The notes under the pieces: model-generated
Databases searched by the model: none
Seen by the model: the letters and a program-made list of their open reading frames with translations, nothing else
What the model was told of the DNA's origin: nothing
Assembly: GCF_030678915.1 (NCBI RefSeq)
Contig: NZ_JAUUTZ010000024.1
Span: forward strand, 1-64,000
Length of the DNA stretch: 64,000 bases
DNA from: Paracoccus wurundjeri
Lineage (GTDB): Bacteria > Pseudomonadota > Alphaproteobacteria > Rhodobacterales > Rhodobacteraceae
Reading direction: 5' to 3'
Shown: positions 46,594 to 58,400 of the stretch, piece by piece
Layout of the letters: each line of letters starts with the position of its first letter
Numbering within the stretch: position 1 is the first letter of the stretch
Program-made: the position numbers and the translations under genes

Positions 46594-48222
46594 GTGAGGG
46601 GTCACAGACGTTTGCCCATCCTGCTGCTGCTGACAGTGATCGCGGCGCTGGCGATGCTGATCCCGGCGGCTTATGCCTCGGCCATCGACGAGGATGCCAT
46701 CGCCCGGAATTTCTTTTATTCGGCGCTTCTCTGCCTGACATTCGCAGGCATGATCGCATTGGCGACTGCGGCCAATCCCGGAACAAGGCGGTCACGCGAC
46801 CTGTTGCTGATCTGTGTCGCCGTCATTGGGGCTTTGCCGGTTATCCTGGCCATGCCTTTCGCGGAAAGTCTGCCGGATACCGGCATGTTTAACGCCTGGT
46901 GGGAAATGGTCTCGTCGCTGACGACTACCGGTGCGTCGCTTTATTCGGCCGATCTTCTGCCTGCGCCCCTGCATCTGTGGCGGGCCCTGGTCGGCTGGAT
47001 GGGGGGGCTGTTCATACTGGTCGCTGCGGTGGCAATCCTCGCACCGCTGCGGATCGGTGGGTTCGAAATCATGTCCTCCCCCTACGCGAGAAACGAAAGA
47101 TTCACGCCACTGCCGGAAAGTGCGAACCCGCGCCAGCCCGTCCCGCATCTGTCCTCGCCAGCGTTCCAGACAGAGTTGACCGATCCCTCTTATCGGCTGA
47201 TCCGGACAGCACGCGCGGTCTTCCCGGTTTACGCGGGATTGACATTGTTGCTTTGGCTGCTGCTGCTGTTGCTGGGGGACAGTTCATTTATCGCGCTGTG
47301 CCGCGCGCTGGGAACCGTTTCCACAAGCGGCATATCTCCTACTCTTGGTCCTGCCGGCGAAAACTCGGGCATGCTTGGGGAAATGGCCGTCTTCCTGTTC
47401 CTGCTTCCCGCCCTGTCGCGGCGCTTCTGGCCGGGTGGAGGCGAGTTGAGGGCGACCGAGCGAGCCCGGCACGATCCCGAACTCAGATTCGCGCTGGTGA
47501 TCGTCCTGCTTGTCGCCACGATCCTGTTCGCCCGTCATTTCTTCGCCGCGATCGACTCGAGCGGAGCAGGTGACGGCACGCAGCGGGCATTGACGGATTT
47601 GCGACAGGGGATGTCGGCGCTGTGGGGCGGGCTTTTCAGCGCGCTCAGTTATCTCACGACCACGGGGTGGCACTCGGTTGAATGGCAGAACGCCCGCGCA
47701 TGGTCTGGCTTGTCGAGTCCGGGGCTGATTCTTGCCGGGCTCGCGATCACGGGAGGCGGAGTCGCAACCACCGCCGGAGGCGTCAAGCTTCTGAGGATCT
47801 ATGCCCTCGCGCGGCACGGCGAGCGCGAGATGGAGCGAATCATCCATCCGAACTCGGTCGCCGGAGGAGGACGGATGGCCCGGAGGTTGCGGCGGGAAGG
47901 CGCCTATCTGGCCTTTATCTTCTTCATGCTGTTCGCCGCGTCGATCGGGGTCACGATCCTTCTGGTTTCGCTTCAGCAAATCGAATTCGAGACGGCGACG
48001 ATCCTGTCAATCGCGGCACTCACCAATACCGGTCCGCTGGCATCGGCCATTCCGCTTACGCCTGCTTTCGAAGGCACGGCAGGGATTGCCTCTGCCCCGT
48101 GGGAGGGATGGTCCGGACTGTCGGTCATGACCAAAACCGTTCTGGCCGGGGCGATGATTGTCGGGCGGCTGGAAATTCTGGCGATCCTCGCTCTGTTTAC
48201 GCCTGAACTCTGGCGGAGGTGA
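46594..48222 (+). CDS. trkH: TrkH family potassium uptake protein
   Basis: K+ channel-like membrane subunit of the Trk system, 542 residues. Four selectivity-filter loops are visible in order: LTTTGASLYS, LGTVSTSGIS, LTTTGWHSV and LTNTGPLASA, each in a pore motif flanked by helices. The upper ATG-initiated frame (46531) would start inside trkA. The GTG at 46594 with GAGGGCTGCGC ahead is preferred (the annotated start may be either). It is cotranscribed with trkA. Confidence 0.9.
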   Translation: MRGHRRLPILLLLTVIAALAMLIPAAYASAIDEDAIARNFFYSALLCLTFAGMIALATAANPGTRRSRDLLLICVAVIGALPVILAMPFAESLPDTGMFNAWWEMVSSLTTTGASLYSADLLPAPLHLWRALVGWMGGLFILVAAVAILAPLRIGGFEIMSSPYARNERFTPLPESANPRQPVPHLSSPAFQTELTDPSYRLIRTARAVFPVYAGLTLLLWLLLLLLGDSSFIALCRALGTVSTSGISPTLGPAGENSGMLGEMAVFLFLLPALSRRFWPGGGELRATERARHDPELRFALVIVLLVATILFARHFFAAIDSSGAGDGTQRALTDLRQGMSALWGGLFSALSYLTTTGWHSVEWQNARAWSGLSSPGLILAGLAITGGGVATTAGGVKLLRIYALARHGEREMERIIHPNSVAGGGRMARRLRREGAYLAFIFFMLFAASIGVTILLVSLQQIEFETATILSIAALTNTGPLASAIPLTPAFEGTAGIASAPWEGWSGLSVMTKTVLAGAMIVGRLEILAILALFTPELWRR

Positions 48223-48260
48223 CGAATAGGAAACCTTGCTTCGGATGCGGATGCAGTTTG

Positions 48261-48289
48261 CTTGCAAGCCTTGCGGCACTCGCATAAAT
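48261..48289 (+). promoter_or_regulatory. Candidate heat-shock-type promoter for hfq
   Basis: CTTG (48261) and CATAAAT (48283) are spaced 18 nt apart in the gap before hfq. This resembles the alphaproteobacterial RpoH pattern. In Rhodobacter hfq is known to respond to RpoH sigma factors, so a role is plausible. The match is loose. Confidence 0.3.
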
Positions 48290-48331
48290 GTTAATTAATG
48301 CTCGAACCCAAGAAACGTACTGGAAATTCAA

Positions 48332-48565
48332 ATGGCCAACGATAAGCAAAACCTGCAGGACGCCTTTCTCAATCACGTCCGCAAGGCCAAGGTGCCGGTT
48401 ACGGTATTTCTGATCAATGGTGTCAAATTGCAGGGCGTCATTACCTGGTTCGACAATTTCTGCGTTCTCCTGCGCCGTGACGGGCAATCCCAGCTTGTCT
48501 ACAAGCACGCGATCAGCACGATCATGCCGGGCCAGCCGATCTCGCTTTACGAAGGCGAGGATTGA
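48332..48565 (+). CDS. hfq: RNA chaperone Hfq
   Basis: Hexameric Sm-like chaperone for small RNAs, 77 residues. Sm1 motif [19 protein letters not shown] and Sm2 motif [10 protein letters not shown] are as in the family, with the distal-face and lateral residues of alphaproteobacterial Hfq. Its stop is followed directly by the hflX start without a gap. The trk genes upstream and hflX downstream match the lineage. Confidence 0.97.
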   Translation: MANDKQNLQDAFLNHVRKAKVPVTVFLINGVKLQGVITWFDNFCVLLRRDGQSQLVYKHAISTIMPGQPISLYEGED

Positions 48566-49903
48566 TTGGCCGAACCCGCCCCGACCGAGGCAAAACCGAC
48601 CCGCGCCTATGTGATTCATCCCGATCTGGGCTATGCCCGGACCCAGAGGCGCGAGCCCGAGCATGCCCTGGCTGAGGCTGTGGCGCTTGCTCATGCCTTG
48701 CCGGGCATCGAGATGGTCGGCGAAGAAGTGGCGCGCCTGCGCGAACCCAATCCGGGCAGTCTTTTCGGAAAGGGCAAGCTGGCCGAGATCGGTGAACGGC
48801 TCGCGGCGGCAGAGGTGGAACTTGTGCTGATCGACGGGCCGGTAACACCGGTTCAGCAGCGCAATCTCGAAGATCGCTGGAAGGTCAAACTGCTCGACCG
48901 CACCGGCCTGATTCTGGAAATCTTCGCCGACAGGGCGCGCACACGTGAGGGCGTGTTGCAGGTTGAACTCGCGGCGCTGTCCTATCAACGCACGCGGCTG
49001 GTGCGGGCCTGGACTCACCTTGAACGGCAGCGTGGCGGCCTTGGCTTCGTGGGCGGTCCGGGTGAGACGCAGATCGAAGCCGACCGCCGCGCCATCGACG
49101 AGCAGATGACCCGCCTGCGCCGGCAGCTTGAGCGGGTGGTCAAGACCCGCAGCCTGCATCGCGCCGCCCGCGCCCGCGTCCCTTATCCCATCGTGGCGCT
49201 TGTGGGTTATACCAATGCGGGAAAATCCACGCTGTTCAACCGGCTGACCGGGGCCGAGGTCATGGCCAAGGACATGCTGTTCGCCACGCTCGACCCTACC
49301 ATGCGGGCGATCCGCCTGCCGGATGCAGGCGGCGGCAGTTCGGGGCGCAAGATTATCCTGTCGGATACGGTCGGCTTTATCTCCGACCTGCCGACCGAAC
49401 TGGTCGCGGCCTTCCGCGCCACGTTGGAAGAGGTGCTGGAGGCTGACCTGATCCTGCATGTCCGCGATATCAGCCATCCCGAAACCGAGGAGCAGGCGGC
49501 CGATGTCGCCGAAATTCTTGGAAATCTTGGTGTGGCCGAGGATGTCGAACTGATCGAGGTCTGGAACAAGATCGATTCCCTGTCCGGGGAAACCCGCGCG
49601 GCGTTACGCCGCACCGATGCGCGGACCGAAGGCGTGCAGGCGGTCAGTGCGCTTTCGGGTGAAGGATTGCAGGATCTGACCGCCGCCATCGAGGCGCATC
49701 TGACGCGCGCGCTCGACGAGGCCCGGACAAGCGAAACGGTGCTGCTGCCCTTCAGCGATGGCCGTCGCCGCGCATGGCTGCATGAAGCAGGCGTGGTCGA
49801 ACTGGAAGAAACCACCGAGGATGGGCTGCGCCTGCATCTGAGCTGGACCGGGCGTCAGAAAACGGCCTTTGCCTCACTGGGCGCGAAACCGGAAGATAGC
49901 TGA
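48566..49903 (+). CDS. hflX: GTPase HflX
   Basis: Ribosome-associated GTPase of 445 residues that splits stalled ribosomes under stress. N-terminal HflX domain includes NPGSLFGKGKLAEIGE and ILEIFADRARTREGVLQVEL; GTPase motifs are G1 GYTNAGKST, G3 SDTVGFISDLP and G4 NKID. The gene starts at TTG immediately after the hfq stop codon, so translation must be coupled. A TTG start is plausible because no ATG or GTG is in frame near the family N-terminus. Confidence 0.93.
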   Translation: MAEPAPTEAKPTRAYVIHPDLGYARTQRREPEHALAEAVALAHALPGIEMVGEEVARLREPNPGSLFGKGKLAEIGERLAAAEVELVLIDGPVTPVQQRNLEDRWKVKLLDRTGLILEIFADRARTREGVLQVELAALSYQRTRLVRAWTHLERQRGGLGFVGGPGETQIEADRRAIDEQMTRLRRQLERVVKTRSLHRAARARVPYPIVALVGYTNAGKSTLFNRLTGAEVMAKDMLFATLDPTMRAIRLPDAGGGSSGRKIILSDTVGFISDLPTELVAAFRATLEEVLEADLILHVRDISHPETEEQAADVAEILGNLGVAEDVELIEVWNKIDSLSGETRAALRRTDARTEGVQAVSALSGEGLQDLTAAIEAHLTRALDEARTSETVLLPFSDGRRRAWLHEAGVVELEETTEDGLRLHLSWTGRQKTAFASLGAKPEDS

Positions 49904-49994
49904 GCGCGCCCTGCGTGGTGTTCCGCCGCCCCGGTATATCGCCGAAGCGCGTTGAACTGATCATATTATAGCGGAGATTGCGTTCCGCGCCGTG

Positions 49995-50049
49995 GCGGGG
50001 GATTTTACATCCCCCGCACCCCCTGCAAGGTATTTGTGCAAAGAAGAAG
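49995..50049. repeat. Hairpin plus dispersed intergenic element, copy B
   Basis: A perfect 9-bp hairpin (GCGGGGGAT/ATCCCCCGC, 49995-50003 with 50009-50017) runs into the same block order as copy A at 116-150: CACCCCC, AGGTATTT, CAAAGAAGAA. It lies between the convergent 3' ends of hflX and pyrF and may also end transcripts. Function unknown. Confidence 0.5.
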
Positions 50050-50137
50050 CGCAAGGGAGGGAGGTGTTTTTGGGGGGGCTGGCAATATAAGGGGCAGGCT
50101 GCACAGGGGGCAGGGCGAGGCTGGCCATCTGTGGAGA

Positions 50138-50830
50138 TTATCCCGGGATAGTCGCCAGTTCGGTCAGGATATTCTGCGCGGCCTTTCGGGGATCCTCCGC
50201 TTTCCATACCGGGCGGCCGACAACGATGTGATCGGCCCCGGCGCGAATGGCACTGGCCGGGGTTTCAACCCGTTTCTGATCGCCCAGATCGGCGCCTGCG
50301 GGCCGTACCCCCGGCGTTACGATCAGCCCCGAGCCCGACAAGGCACGGATCGCAGCCGCCTCTTGGGGCGAGCAGATGATACCATCGGCACCGGCTTCAA
50401 AGGCGCGGGCTGCGCGCTCCACGGTGATCTCGTGCAGATCGCCCTCGCGTATCATTCCGGCGTCCAGATCGGGGCGTTCCAGCGAGGTTAGGATGGTGAC
50501 GCCAAGGATCTTCAGATTGCTGCCCGCAGCACCCTCTTTCGCGGCGCGAACCACATGCGGATCGCCGTGAACGGTCAGGAAGTCCAGATCGAACTGTGCC
50601 AATCCACGCACGGCTGCCTCGACCGTGGCGCCGATATCGAACAGTTTCATATCAAGAAAGATGCGCTTGCCATGATCCTGTTTCAGCTCATTCGCCAAGG
50701 CCAGCCCGCCGCCGGTCAGCATCCCCAGCCCGATCTTGTAGAACCCCACGGCATCGCCCAGCTTTTTCGCCAGTTCCAGCCCCTCCAATGCGTTCGGCAC
50801 ATCAAGCGCCACGATCAGCCTGTCATCCAT
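50138..50830 (-). CDS. pyrF: Orotidine 5'-phosphate decarboxylase
   Basis: Last enzyme of UMP synthesis, 230 residues. The active-site motif is seen as FLDMKLFDIGATVEAAVRGL, with Asp and Lys of the DxKxxD network, preceded by ALDVPNALEGLELA. The phosphate-gripper region is TPGVRPAGADLGDQKR. The gene is alone and leftward, divergent from clpB, with a short 5' region. Length and motifs match the E. coli-type PyrF. Confidence 0.95.
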   Translation of the reverse strand: MDDRLIVALDVPNALEGLELAKKLGDAVGFYKIGLGMLTGGGLALANELKQDHGKRIFLDMKLFDIGATVEAAVRGLAQFDLDFLTVHGDPHVVRAAKEGAAGSNLKILGVTILTSLERPDLDAGMIREGDLHEITVERAARAFEAGADGIICSPQEAAAIRALSGSGLIVTPGVRPAGADLGDQKRVETPASAIRAGADHIVVGRPVWKAEDPRKAAQNILTELATIPG

Positions 50831-50883
50831 CTTCGCCCCCGTTTCATCGTAAAATCGCGCTCTTATTGCACAGGCGTTTGTGG

Positions 50884-50911
50884 CTTGAAAGCGGCCTGAT
50901 CCTCCCCATCT
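50884..50911 (+). promoter_or_regulatory. Heat-shock (RpoH/sigma-32) promoter of clpB
   Basis: CTTGAA (50884-50889), a 14-nt spacer, then CCCCATCT (50904-50911) match the classical sigma-32 consensus CTTGAA-N13-15-CCCCATNT without mismatch. It lies 80 nt before clpB, a universal heat-shock gene. Sequence match seen; activity inferred. Confidence 0.85.
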
Positions 50912-50990
50912 TCTATCCGAAGACCCGAACCGCGGCGTGCCTTTACAGGGCGTCTGTCAACTCGGGGGCTAACAAAAGGAGAATATGCCG

Positions 50991-53630
<2,640 letters not shown>

Positions 53631-53637
53631 ATGAAAA

Positions 53638-53664
53638 CCGGGGAGGGCGTCCTGTCCTCCCCGG
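53638..53664 (-). terminator. Terminator between clpB and the YcaQ-family gene
   Basis: CCGGGGAGG and CCTCCCCGG form a 9-bp stem over a 9-nt loop. On the leftward strand it is followed by TTTT, so it mainly ends the YcaQ-family transcript and can also slow the clpB transcript. Confidence 0.6.
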
Positions 53665-53702
53665 ACTTCATCCGGGAATTCCTGGATATCCTTTGCGGCT
53701 GG

Positions 53703-54920
53703 TTATGCTGCTACGGTATCGCGCTGCCAGCCATCGGCGAATTCGACCGCCGCGCAGCCCGAGAACCGGGCAAGCCGTTCCAGTTCCGCCTCCAGTCGCG
53801 CGATGCGTGCCTTGCCCATTGCGATTCCCGCTTCGGGCCAAAAGGCGCGCACGGACAGGCAATTCCTTTCGCGCAGGGCTTTCGCATCGATACGCCCGAT
53901 CAGGCGCGCTCCTTCCATGACCGGAAAGACATAATAGCCATATGTCCGTTTGGGCTCGGGAACAAAGATTTCGATGCGATAACGAAAGCCGAACAACCGC
54001 TCGGCCCGTCTGCGATCGCGCAGCGCCGGATCGAAAGGCGACAGGATACGGATGCGCGTTGACGGAGGTTCGGGGGATCGCGCGGCGGCTTCCATGATGT
54101 CCGGACGGGCATAGCTGCGCCAAAGGCGACCATCGGCGCCCATGAAACGCCCTTCAATCAGACGTCCGGCGGCGATTTCGGACAGGCACCAGTCGCGGAC
54201 TTCGGCCGGGGAAAACACATCCCAGAAGGCCGCAATCTCGCCATGGGTAGCAAAGCCCAATCGGTCGATGGCCGCGCTGCAGGCCCATTCCAGCGTCACG
54301 CCGTTTTCCACGGCTGCGCGATGCGGTTCGGGTATGACCTTCTCTGTCAGGTCGTAGAATTTGCGGAAGCCTTCGCGCTTCGCGATGGCAAGCCTGCCGC
54401 TGCGCCACAGATATTCCAGCGCAGCCTTGGCAGGGTGCCATTCCCACCAGCCGCCGCCATTGCCCGACTTGCCGCCCCCTGCTTCGCCCGCCGAGAGAGG
54501 GCCATATCGGGCGATACGATCCAGCACCTCATCGCATTCACCCATGAAGGCATCGCCCTGCCACTTCGGCCAGCGTTCTTCCATGCGCTTGCGGCTGCGG
54601 TGAAATTTCTGGTGCCAATAGGGGAAGAACCGGGTCGGGATCACGGCGGCATCATGTGTCCAGTTTTCGAAGATGCTGCGGTCGCGTTCCAGCAGGCGGG
54701 CCAGGGTCGCCGGGCGATAACGCTGCCTGCGTGACCACAGGATCATGTGATGGGCGCGCGCAACGGTCTGAACGCTGTCCACTTGTACGAAACCAAGCCG
54801 CTCGATCAGTGCCTGCATTTCGCCGGTGCCAGCGGATCCTGTCGGAGGCTCAATCAAGGCGTGACGGTCAAGGAAAAGATGGCGGGCGAGCCGGTTGTCA
54901 AGGTGAAATGCGGTCATCAA
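53703..54920 (-). CDS. Winged-helix DNA-binding protein of the YcaQ (AlkX/AZL) family
   Basis: A 405-residue member of the HTH_42/YcaQ family, whose studied members are DNA glycosylases that unhook interstrand crosslinks. The QxD catalytic-type motif is seen as FVQVDSVQTV near residue 46, with ARAHHMILWSR and FENWTHDAAVIP beyond it. Several winged-helix repeats follow. ILSPFDPALRDRRRAERLFG and YGYYVFPVMEGARLIGRID are typical C-terminal motifs. The family link is good; glycosylase activity is inferred from relatives. Confidence 0.85.
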   Translation of the reverse strand: MMTAFHLDNRLARHLFLDRHALIEPPTGSAGTGEMQALIERLGFVQVDSVQTVARAHHMILWSRRQRYRPATLARLLERDRSIFENWTHDAAVIPTRFFPYWHQKFHRSRKRMEERWPKWQGDAFMGECDEVLDRIARYGPLSAGEAGGGKSGNGGGWWEWHPAKAALEYLWRSGRLAIAKREGFRKFYDLTEKVIPEPHRAAVENGVTLEWACSAAIDRLGFATHGEIAAFWDVFSPAEVRDWCLSEIAAGRLIEGRFMGADGRLWRSYARPDIMEAAARSPEPPSTRIRILSPFDPALRDRRRAERLFGFRYRIEIFVPEPKRTYGYYVFPVMEGARLIGRIDAKALRERNCLSVRAFWPEAGIAMGKARIARLEAELERLARFSGCAAVEFADGWQRDTVAA

Positions 54921-55000
54921 AGGCTCCCATATAACGGCCTTGCGCGGAAGCCTTGATGCAGCCGCATATCGTCGATCCGCGCTGTTACGTCGCCCCGCAC

Positions 55001-55432
55001 TCAGTCCCCGATCAGCATCACCGCGCGCCGCACCGCTGCGGCGTAACCCTCGATCCCCAGACCCGCAATCACCCCGTCGGCGCGCAGCGAGACATAAGAA
55101 TGATGGCGGAATGCCTCGCGCTTGTGCACCTGGCTGATATGAATCTCGAACACAGGGCCATCAAAGGCGTTCAGCGCATCCAGTACGGCAACCGAGGTAT
55201 GCGTCAATGCGCCCGGATTGATGACGATTGCCGCCGCCTGTTCGCGCGCTTCGTGAATCCAGTCGATGATCTGGCCTTCCCAGTTCGATTGCAGGCAGCG
55301 GATCTCATGGCCACCGGCCACGTCGCGGCACAACAGTTCCACATCCTCAAGCGTATCGCGCCCGTAGATTTCGGGCTGACGCTTGCCCAGCAGATTCAGG
55401 TTCGGCCCGTTCAGAACATAGATCACAGCCAT
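55001..55432 (-). CDS. aroQ: 3-dehydroquinate dehydratase, type II
   Basis: Third step of the shikimate pathway, 143 residues. Active-site motifs in order: [18 protein letters not shown] (catalytic Tyr), [17 protein letters not shown], and [18 protein letters not shown] (His and Arg). Dodecameric type II fold by family. It follows the UDP-glucose dehydrogenase gene by 18 nt and may be cotranscribed with it, an unrelated function. Confidence 0.95.
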   Translation of the reverse strand: MAVIYVLNGPNLNLLGKRQPEIYGRDTLEDVELLCRDVAGGHEIRCLQSNWEGQIIDWIHEAREQAAAIVINPGALTHTSVAVLDALNAFDGPVFEIHISQVHKREAFRHHSYVSLRADGVIAGLGIEGYAAAVRRAVMLIGD

Positions 55433-55450
55433 TCTTTCCCTCCGTTCTCT

Positions 55451-56656
55451 TTAGTCTGACCCGAAAAGATCGCGCGTAAAGACCTTTTCCGCCACATCTG
55501 CCAGCACATCCGTCCGGCGATTGGCAAGGATCAGGTCGGCCTCCGCCTTGAACGCGTCCAGATCGCGGATAACCCGGCTGTTGAAAAACAAATCCTCCTT
55601 CAGCACCGGTTCATATACGATGACTTCGATCCCCTTGGCCTTGATCCGCTTCATGATCCCCTGAATGGAGCTGTCACGGAAATTATCCGAGCCAGCTTTC
55701 ATCACCAGCCGGTAGACGCCGACCACGCGTGGCCTCAGCGCGACGATCCTTTCGGCGATGAAATCCTTTCGTGTCGTGTTCGATTGCACGATAGCCGAGA
55801 TCAGGTTTTGGGGCACATCCTCGTAATTGGCCAGAAGCTGTTTGGTGTCCTTGGGCAGGCAATATCCGCCATAACCAAAGCTGGGATTGTTGTAATGGCT
55901 GCCGATACGGGGATCGAGGCTCACGCCCTCGACAATCTCGCGCGTGCTCAGGCCAAAGCGTAAGGCGTAGCTATCCAACTCGTTGAAATAGGCGACGCGC
56001 AGGGCGAGATAGGTGTTCGAGAAAAGCTTGATCGCCTCGGCCTCGGTGGGGCCGGTGAACAGCACGGGCATGTCCTTGCTGATCGCGCCCTCGACCATCA
56101 GTTCGGCAAAGCGTCGCGCCGGATCTCCATGATCCCCGACCACGATTCGCGAAGGATGAAGATTGTCGTAAAGCGCCCGGCCTTCGCGCAGGAATTCAGG
56201 CACGAAGATGAGATTGTCGAAACCGGTTTCTTCCCGCATCCGGGCCGTGAAACCCACCGGCACGGTCGATTTGATGATGATGGTGGCATCGGGCGCAAGC
56301 CTGCGCGCATCGGCTATGACCGCCTCGACAGTCGAGGTGTCGAAACGGTTGGTTCGGGGGTCATAATTGGTTGGCGTCGCGACCACCACGAATTCGGCGC
56401 CTTCCATAGCCTGCATGGCATCGGTCGTGGCGGTCAGGCTTAACGGTCTGTCGGCCATGAACTCCGAGAGTTCCGGATCTTCGATGGGCGATTGGCGATT
56501 ATTGACCATATCCACCCGTGCGGGGTCGATATCAAAGGCGCGCACATCGTGCTGTTGTGCCAGCAGCACCGCATTGGAGAGGCCGACATAACCAAGCCCG
56601 GCTACGGCGATGGCGGTAGGCATGGGTTCTGGCGAGGTGGTTTTTTCGCTGCTCAT
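55451..56656 (-). CDS. UDP-glucose 6-dehydrogenase family protein
   Basis: NAD-dependent nucleotide-sugar dehydrogenase of 401 residues, making UDP-glucuronate for surface polysaccharides. Rossmann motif [20 protein letters not shown] (residues 15-34), substrate motif [20 protein letters not shown] and the catalytic Cys in [16 protein letters not shown] are all intact. It has the compact length of E. coli Ugd. Related dehydrogenases use other UDP-sugars, so the exact substrate is moderately certain. Confidence 0.88.
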   Translation of the reverse strand: MSSEKTTSPEPMPTAIAVAGLGYVGLSNAVLLAQQHDVRAFDIDPARVDMVNNRQSPIEDPELSEFMADRPLSLTATTDAMQAMEGAEFVVVATPTNYDPRTNRFDTSTVEAVIADARRLAPDATIIIKSTVPVGFTARMREETGFDNLIFVPEFLREGRALYDNLHPSRIVVGDHGDPARRFAELMVEGAISKDMPVLFTGPTEAEAIKLFSNTYLALRVAYFNELDSYALRFGLSTREIVEGVSLDPRIGSHYNNPSFGYGGYCLPKDTKQLLANYEDVPQNLISAIVQSNTTRKDFIAERIVALRPRVVGVYRLVMKAGSDNFRDSSIQGIMKRIKAKGIEVIVYEPVLKEDLFFNSRVIRDLDAFKAEADLILANRRTDVLADVAEKVFTRDLFGSD

Positions 56657-57152
56657 CTCTCTGTCGCCTCCTGAATGGTCGCGTTATCGCTGCTGTCGCA
56701 GTTCCAACGCAGCCGAAGCGATTTGGTGACCGCGTTCCGCGCCTGCAATCTGTCGCGTCGCGCGACGCCAATCGGTTTTGTCATGATTGCCCGTATTGAA
56801 ACAGCAGAGACCCGGCGGTTTTCGAGAGTGGACAGGCCCGTTGCTCATCGCGTTGGAATGTCGTGTAGCGACCTTTAAAATCCATTATGATCGGTTGCTT
56901 ATATTCATTATCGCAGGATTTTCCGGTCGTGTTTCAGGCTGAAACTTTATCAGGGCGCCAATCTCGTTGACAAGTGCCAACACGCGTGGAGGTTGGGGAA
57001 CCATTCAACCTCAAGACGAAGTCGAGGCATGGGTGACGAAGGCTTGAATGGGCTGCTTTTCGCCTCTAATGATTGTGCATGAGCGATTTTTCGCTTCAAG
57101 CCTCTCCGGGCTGCTACGAATAAGGCGCAAGAATATTAAGGTGTATTTTCTG
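56657..57152. other. Long noncoding gap upstream of the esterase-sulfatase pair
   Basis: About 496 nt without a convincing gene. The middle part (about 56875-56935) is AT-rich for this genome. A TTGACA box is present at 56967-56972, but no good -10 box was found at the right distance. No repeat or tRNA was recognised. Confidence 0.5.
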
Positions 57153-58400
57153 ATGCCGGATTTCCCCTCTGATTTGCCTGTGTTTGTTGACCCTGACAAT
57201 CAGGGCAATGCGTGGATGGCGATGAGAAGCGCGGATGGTACGATCCGGTATATGTCGGATCAGTGGGAGGGCCGCGTTTTCGGGTTCGAGAAGAGGAATG
57301 GCGTCACGCTTGCGCAATCACCTGATCCCGCGATTGCGATTGTCGCATTCGGGGGCGGCAGTATCGGCGTTTCACGCCCGCTGAAAGAGGATTACCGCTA
57401 TCATATCGTCGATGAGAATCTGAAGCGTCCCGGGGATGGTCGTGCGGCAACGGCGCAGGCGGCGGCGTTTCTGGCGCAGGCGGACAAGCACCATCTGGCG
57501 CTTTATACAGTTGTTCCGGTCACCGTTCCGGTTTCGTCGACGATAGAGCAGGATGCCTTGCCGGGAGCGGCGGGGCGGAAAAGGATCGTCGAGAAACTGG
57601 CCAGGGCGAAACAGGCTCTGACCACCTGGGATAAGGCGCTTTTTGCCGACAGGATCAATCTGTCGCTGCTTGAAGGCGCGCCCCGGACCAGCGAGCAGGC
57701 CGCCGATTTCCATTATGCCGCGGTGGCGCGGGAATTGCGCGAAGAGGTCGCGAAGGCGACCGGGCAGACGCCTTATCCGATCGTGATCGTCAGCCAGTCC
57801 GCCGGCACGTTGAATGATGGCACAAGCGAGGTGATTCTTGCCGAGGGAAGGCTGGACTGGCATCACTGGGGGCTTGGTTTCGTGGTGGCGACCCCTCGCT
57901 ATCCGTTCCGGCACGGCGTGAACATGCCGGCGACGCTGACGCCGGGCTCGGCCCTCATGGTCAGTGAACTCGAATCGCTTGCGGCCTCGGAACGTCTGGC
58001 CGGCCGTGACTGGTTTTGTCCATCGCTCGAGCAGGCCGAGATCGATGGGGATATTCTGCGCGCCCGTTTTACGACGATGTCGGATCTGATCATCCGCAAT
58101 CCGAAAAGCCACGGTTTTGCCGTGGACGGCATTGAAAACGGCGCGAGGATGACAGCGGCCGAGGCGCGGAAGAATCACGTTCTCCTCCGTTTCGACAAGG
58201 CTCCGCAGGGGGATCTTACGCTCCGCTATGCCTGGGGCGAGACCCGGACGAAGATCGACGGTTTTCCCGCAAATCGCGGCTCGGTCACCGATTCATGGAG
58301 CGCGGAGAGCCTGCTTCTGCCGGATACGACACTTTACAGATATGCGCGCTCGGGCCGGGTTGCCGTCCGGCAGGAGCGTTGGCGGGCAGGGGAGACGTGA
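57153..58400 (+). CDS. Hypothetical protein resembling SGNH/sialate O-acetylesterase-type carbohydrate esterases
   Basis: A 415-residue protein from the ATG at 57153 (the frame is open from 57048). I do not recognise a firm family. The C-terminal strands (GDILRARFTTMSDLIIRNP, HGFAVDGIENGARM, LRYAWGETRTKI) resemble the beta-sandwich ending of sialate O-acetylesterases. VIVSQSAGTLNDGTSE and GVNMPATLTPGSALMVSE would be the matching core strands. No signal peptide is seen. Its stop overlaps the start of the sulfatase by 1 nt (TGATG), so the two are coupled and may act on the same glycan. Confidence 0.55.
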   Translation: MPDFPSDLPVFVDPDNQGNAWMAMRSADGTIRYMSDQWEGRVFGFEKRNGVTLAQSPDPAIAIVAFGGGSIGVSRPLKEDYRYHIVDENLKRPGDGRAATAQAAAFLAQADKHHLALYTVVPVTVPVSSTIEQDALPGAAGRKRIVEKLARAKQALTTWDKALFADRINLSLLEGAPRTSEQAADFHYAAVARELREEVAKATGQTPYPIVIVSQSAGTLNDGTSEVILAEGRLDWHHWGLGFVVATPRYPFRHGVNMPATLTPGSALMVSELESLAASERLAGRDWFCPSLEQAEIDGDILRARFTTMSDLIIRNPKSHGFAVDGIENGARMTAAEARKNHVLLRFDKAPQGDLTLRYAWGETRTKIDGFPANRGSVTDSWSAESLLLPDTTLYRYARSGRVAVRQERWRAGET

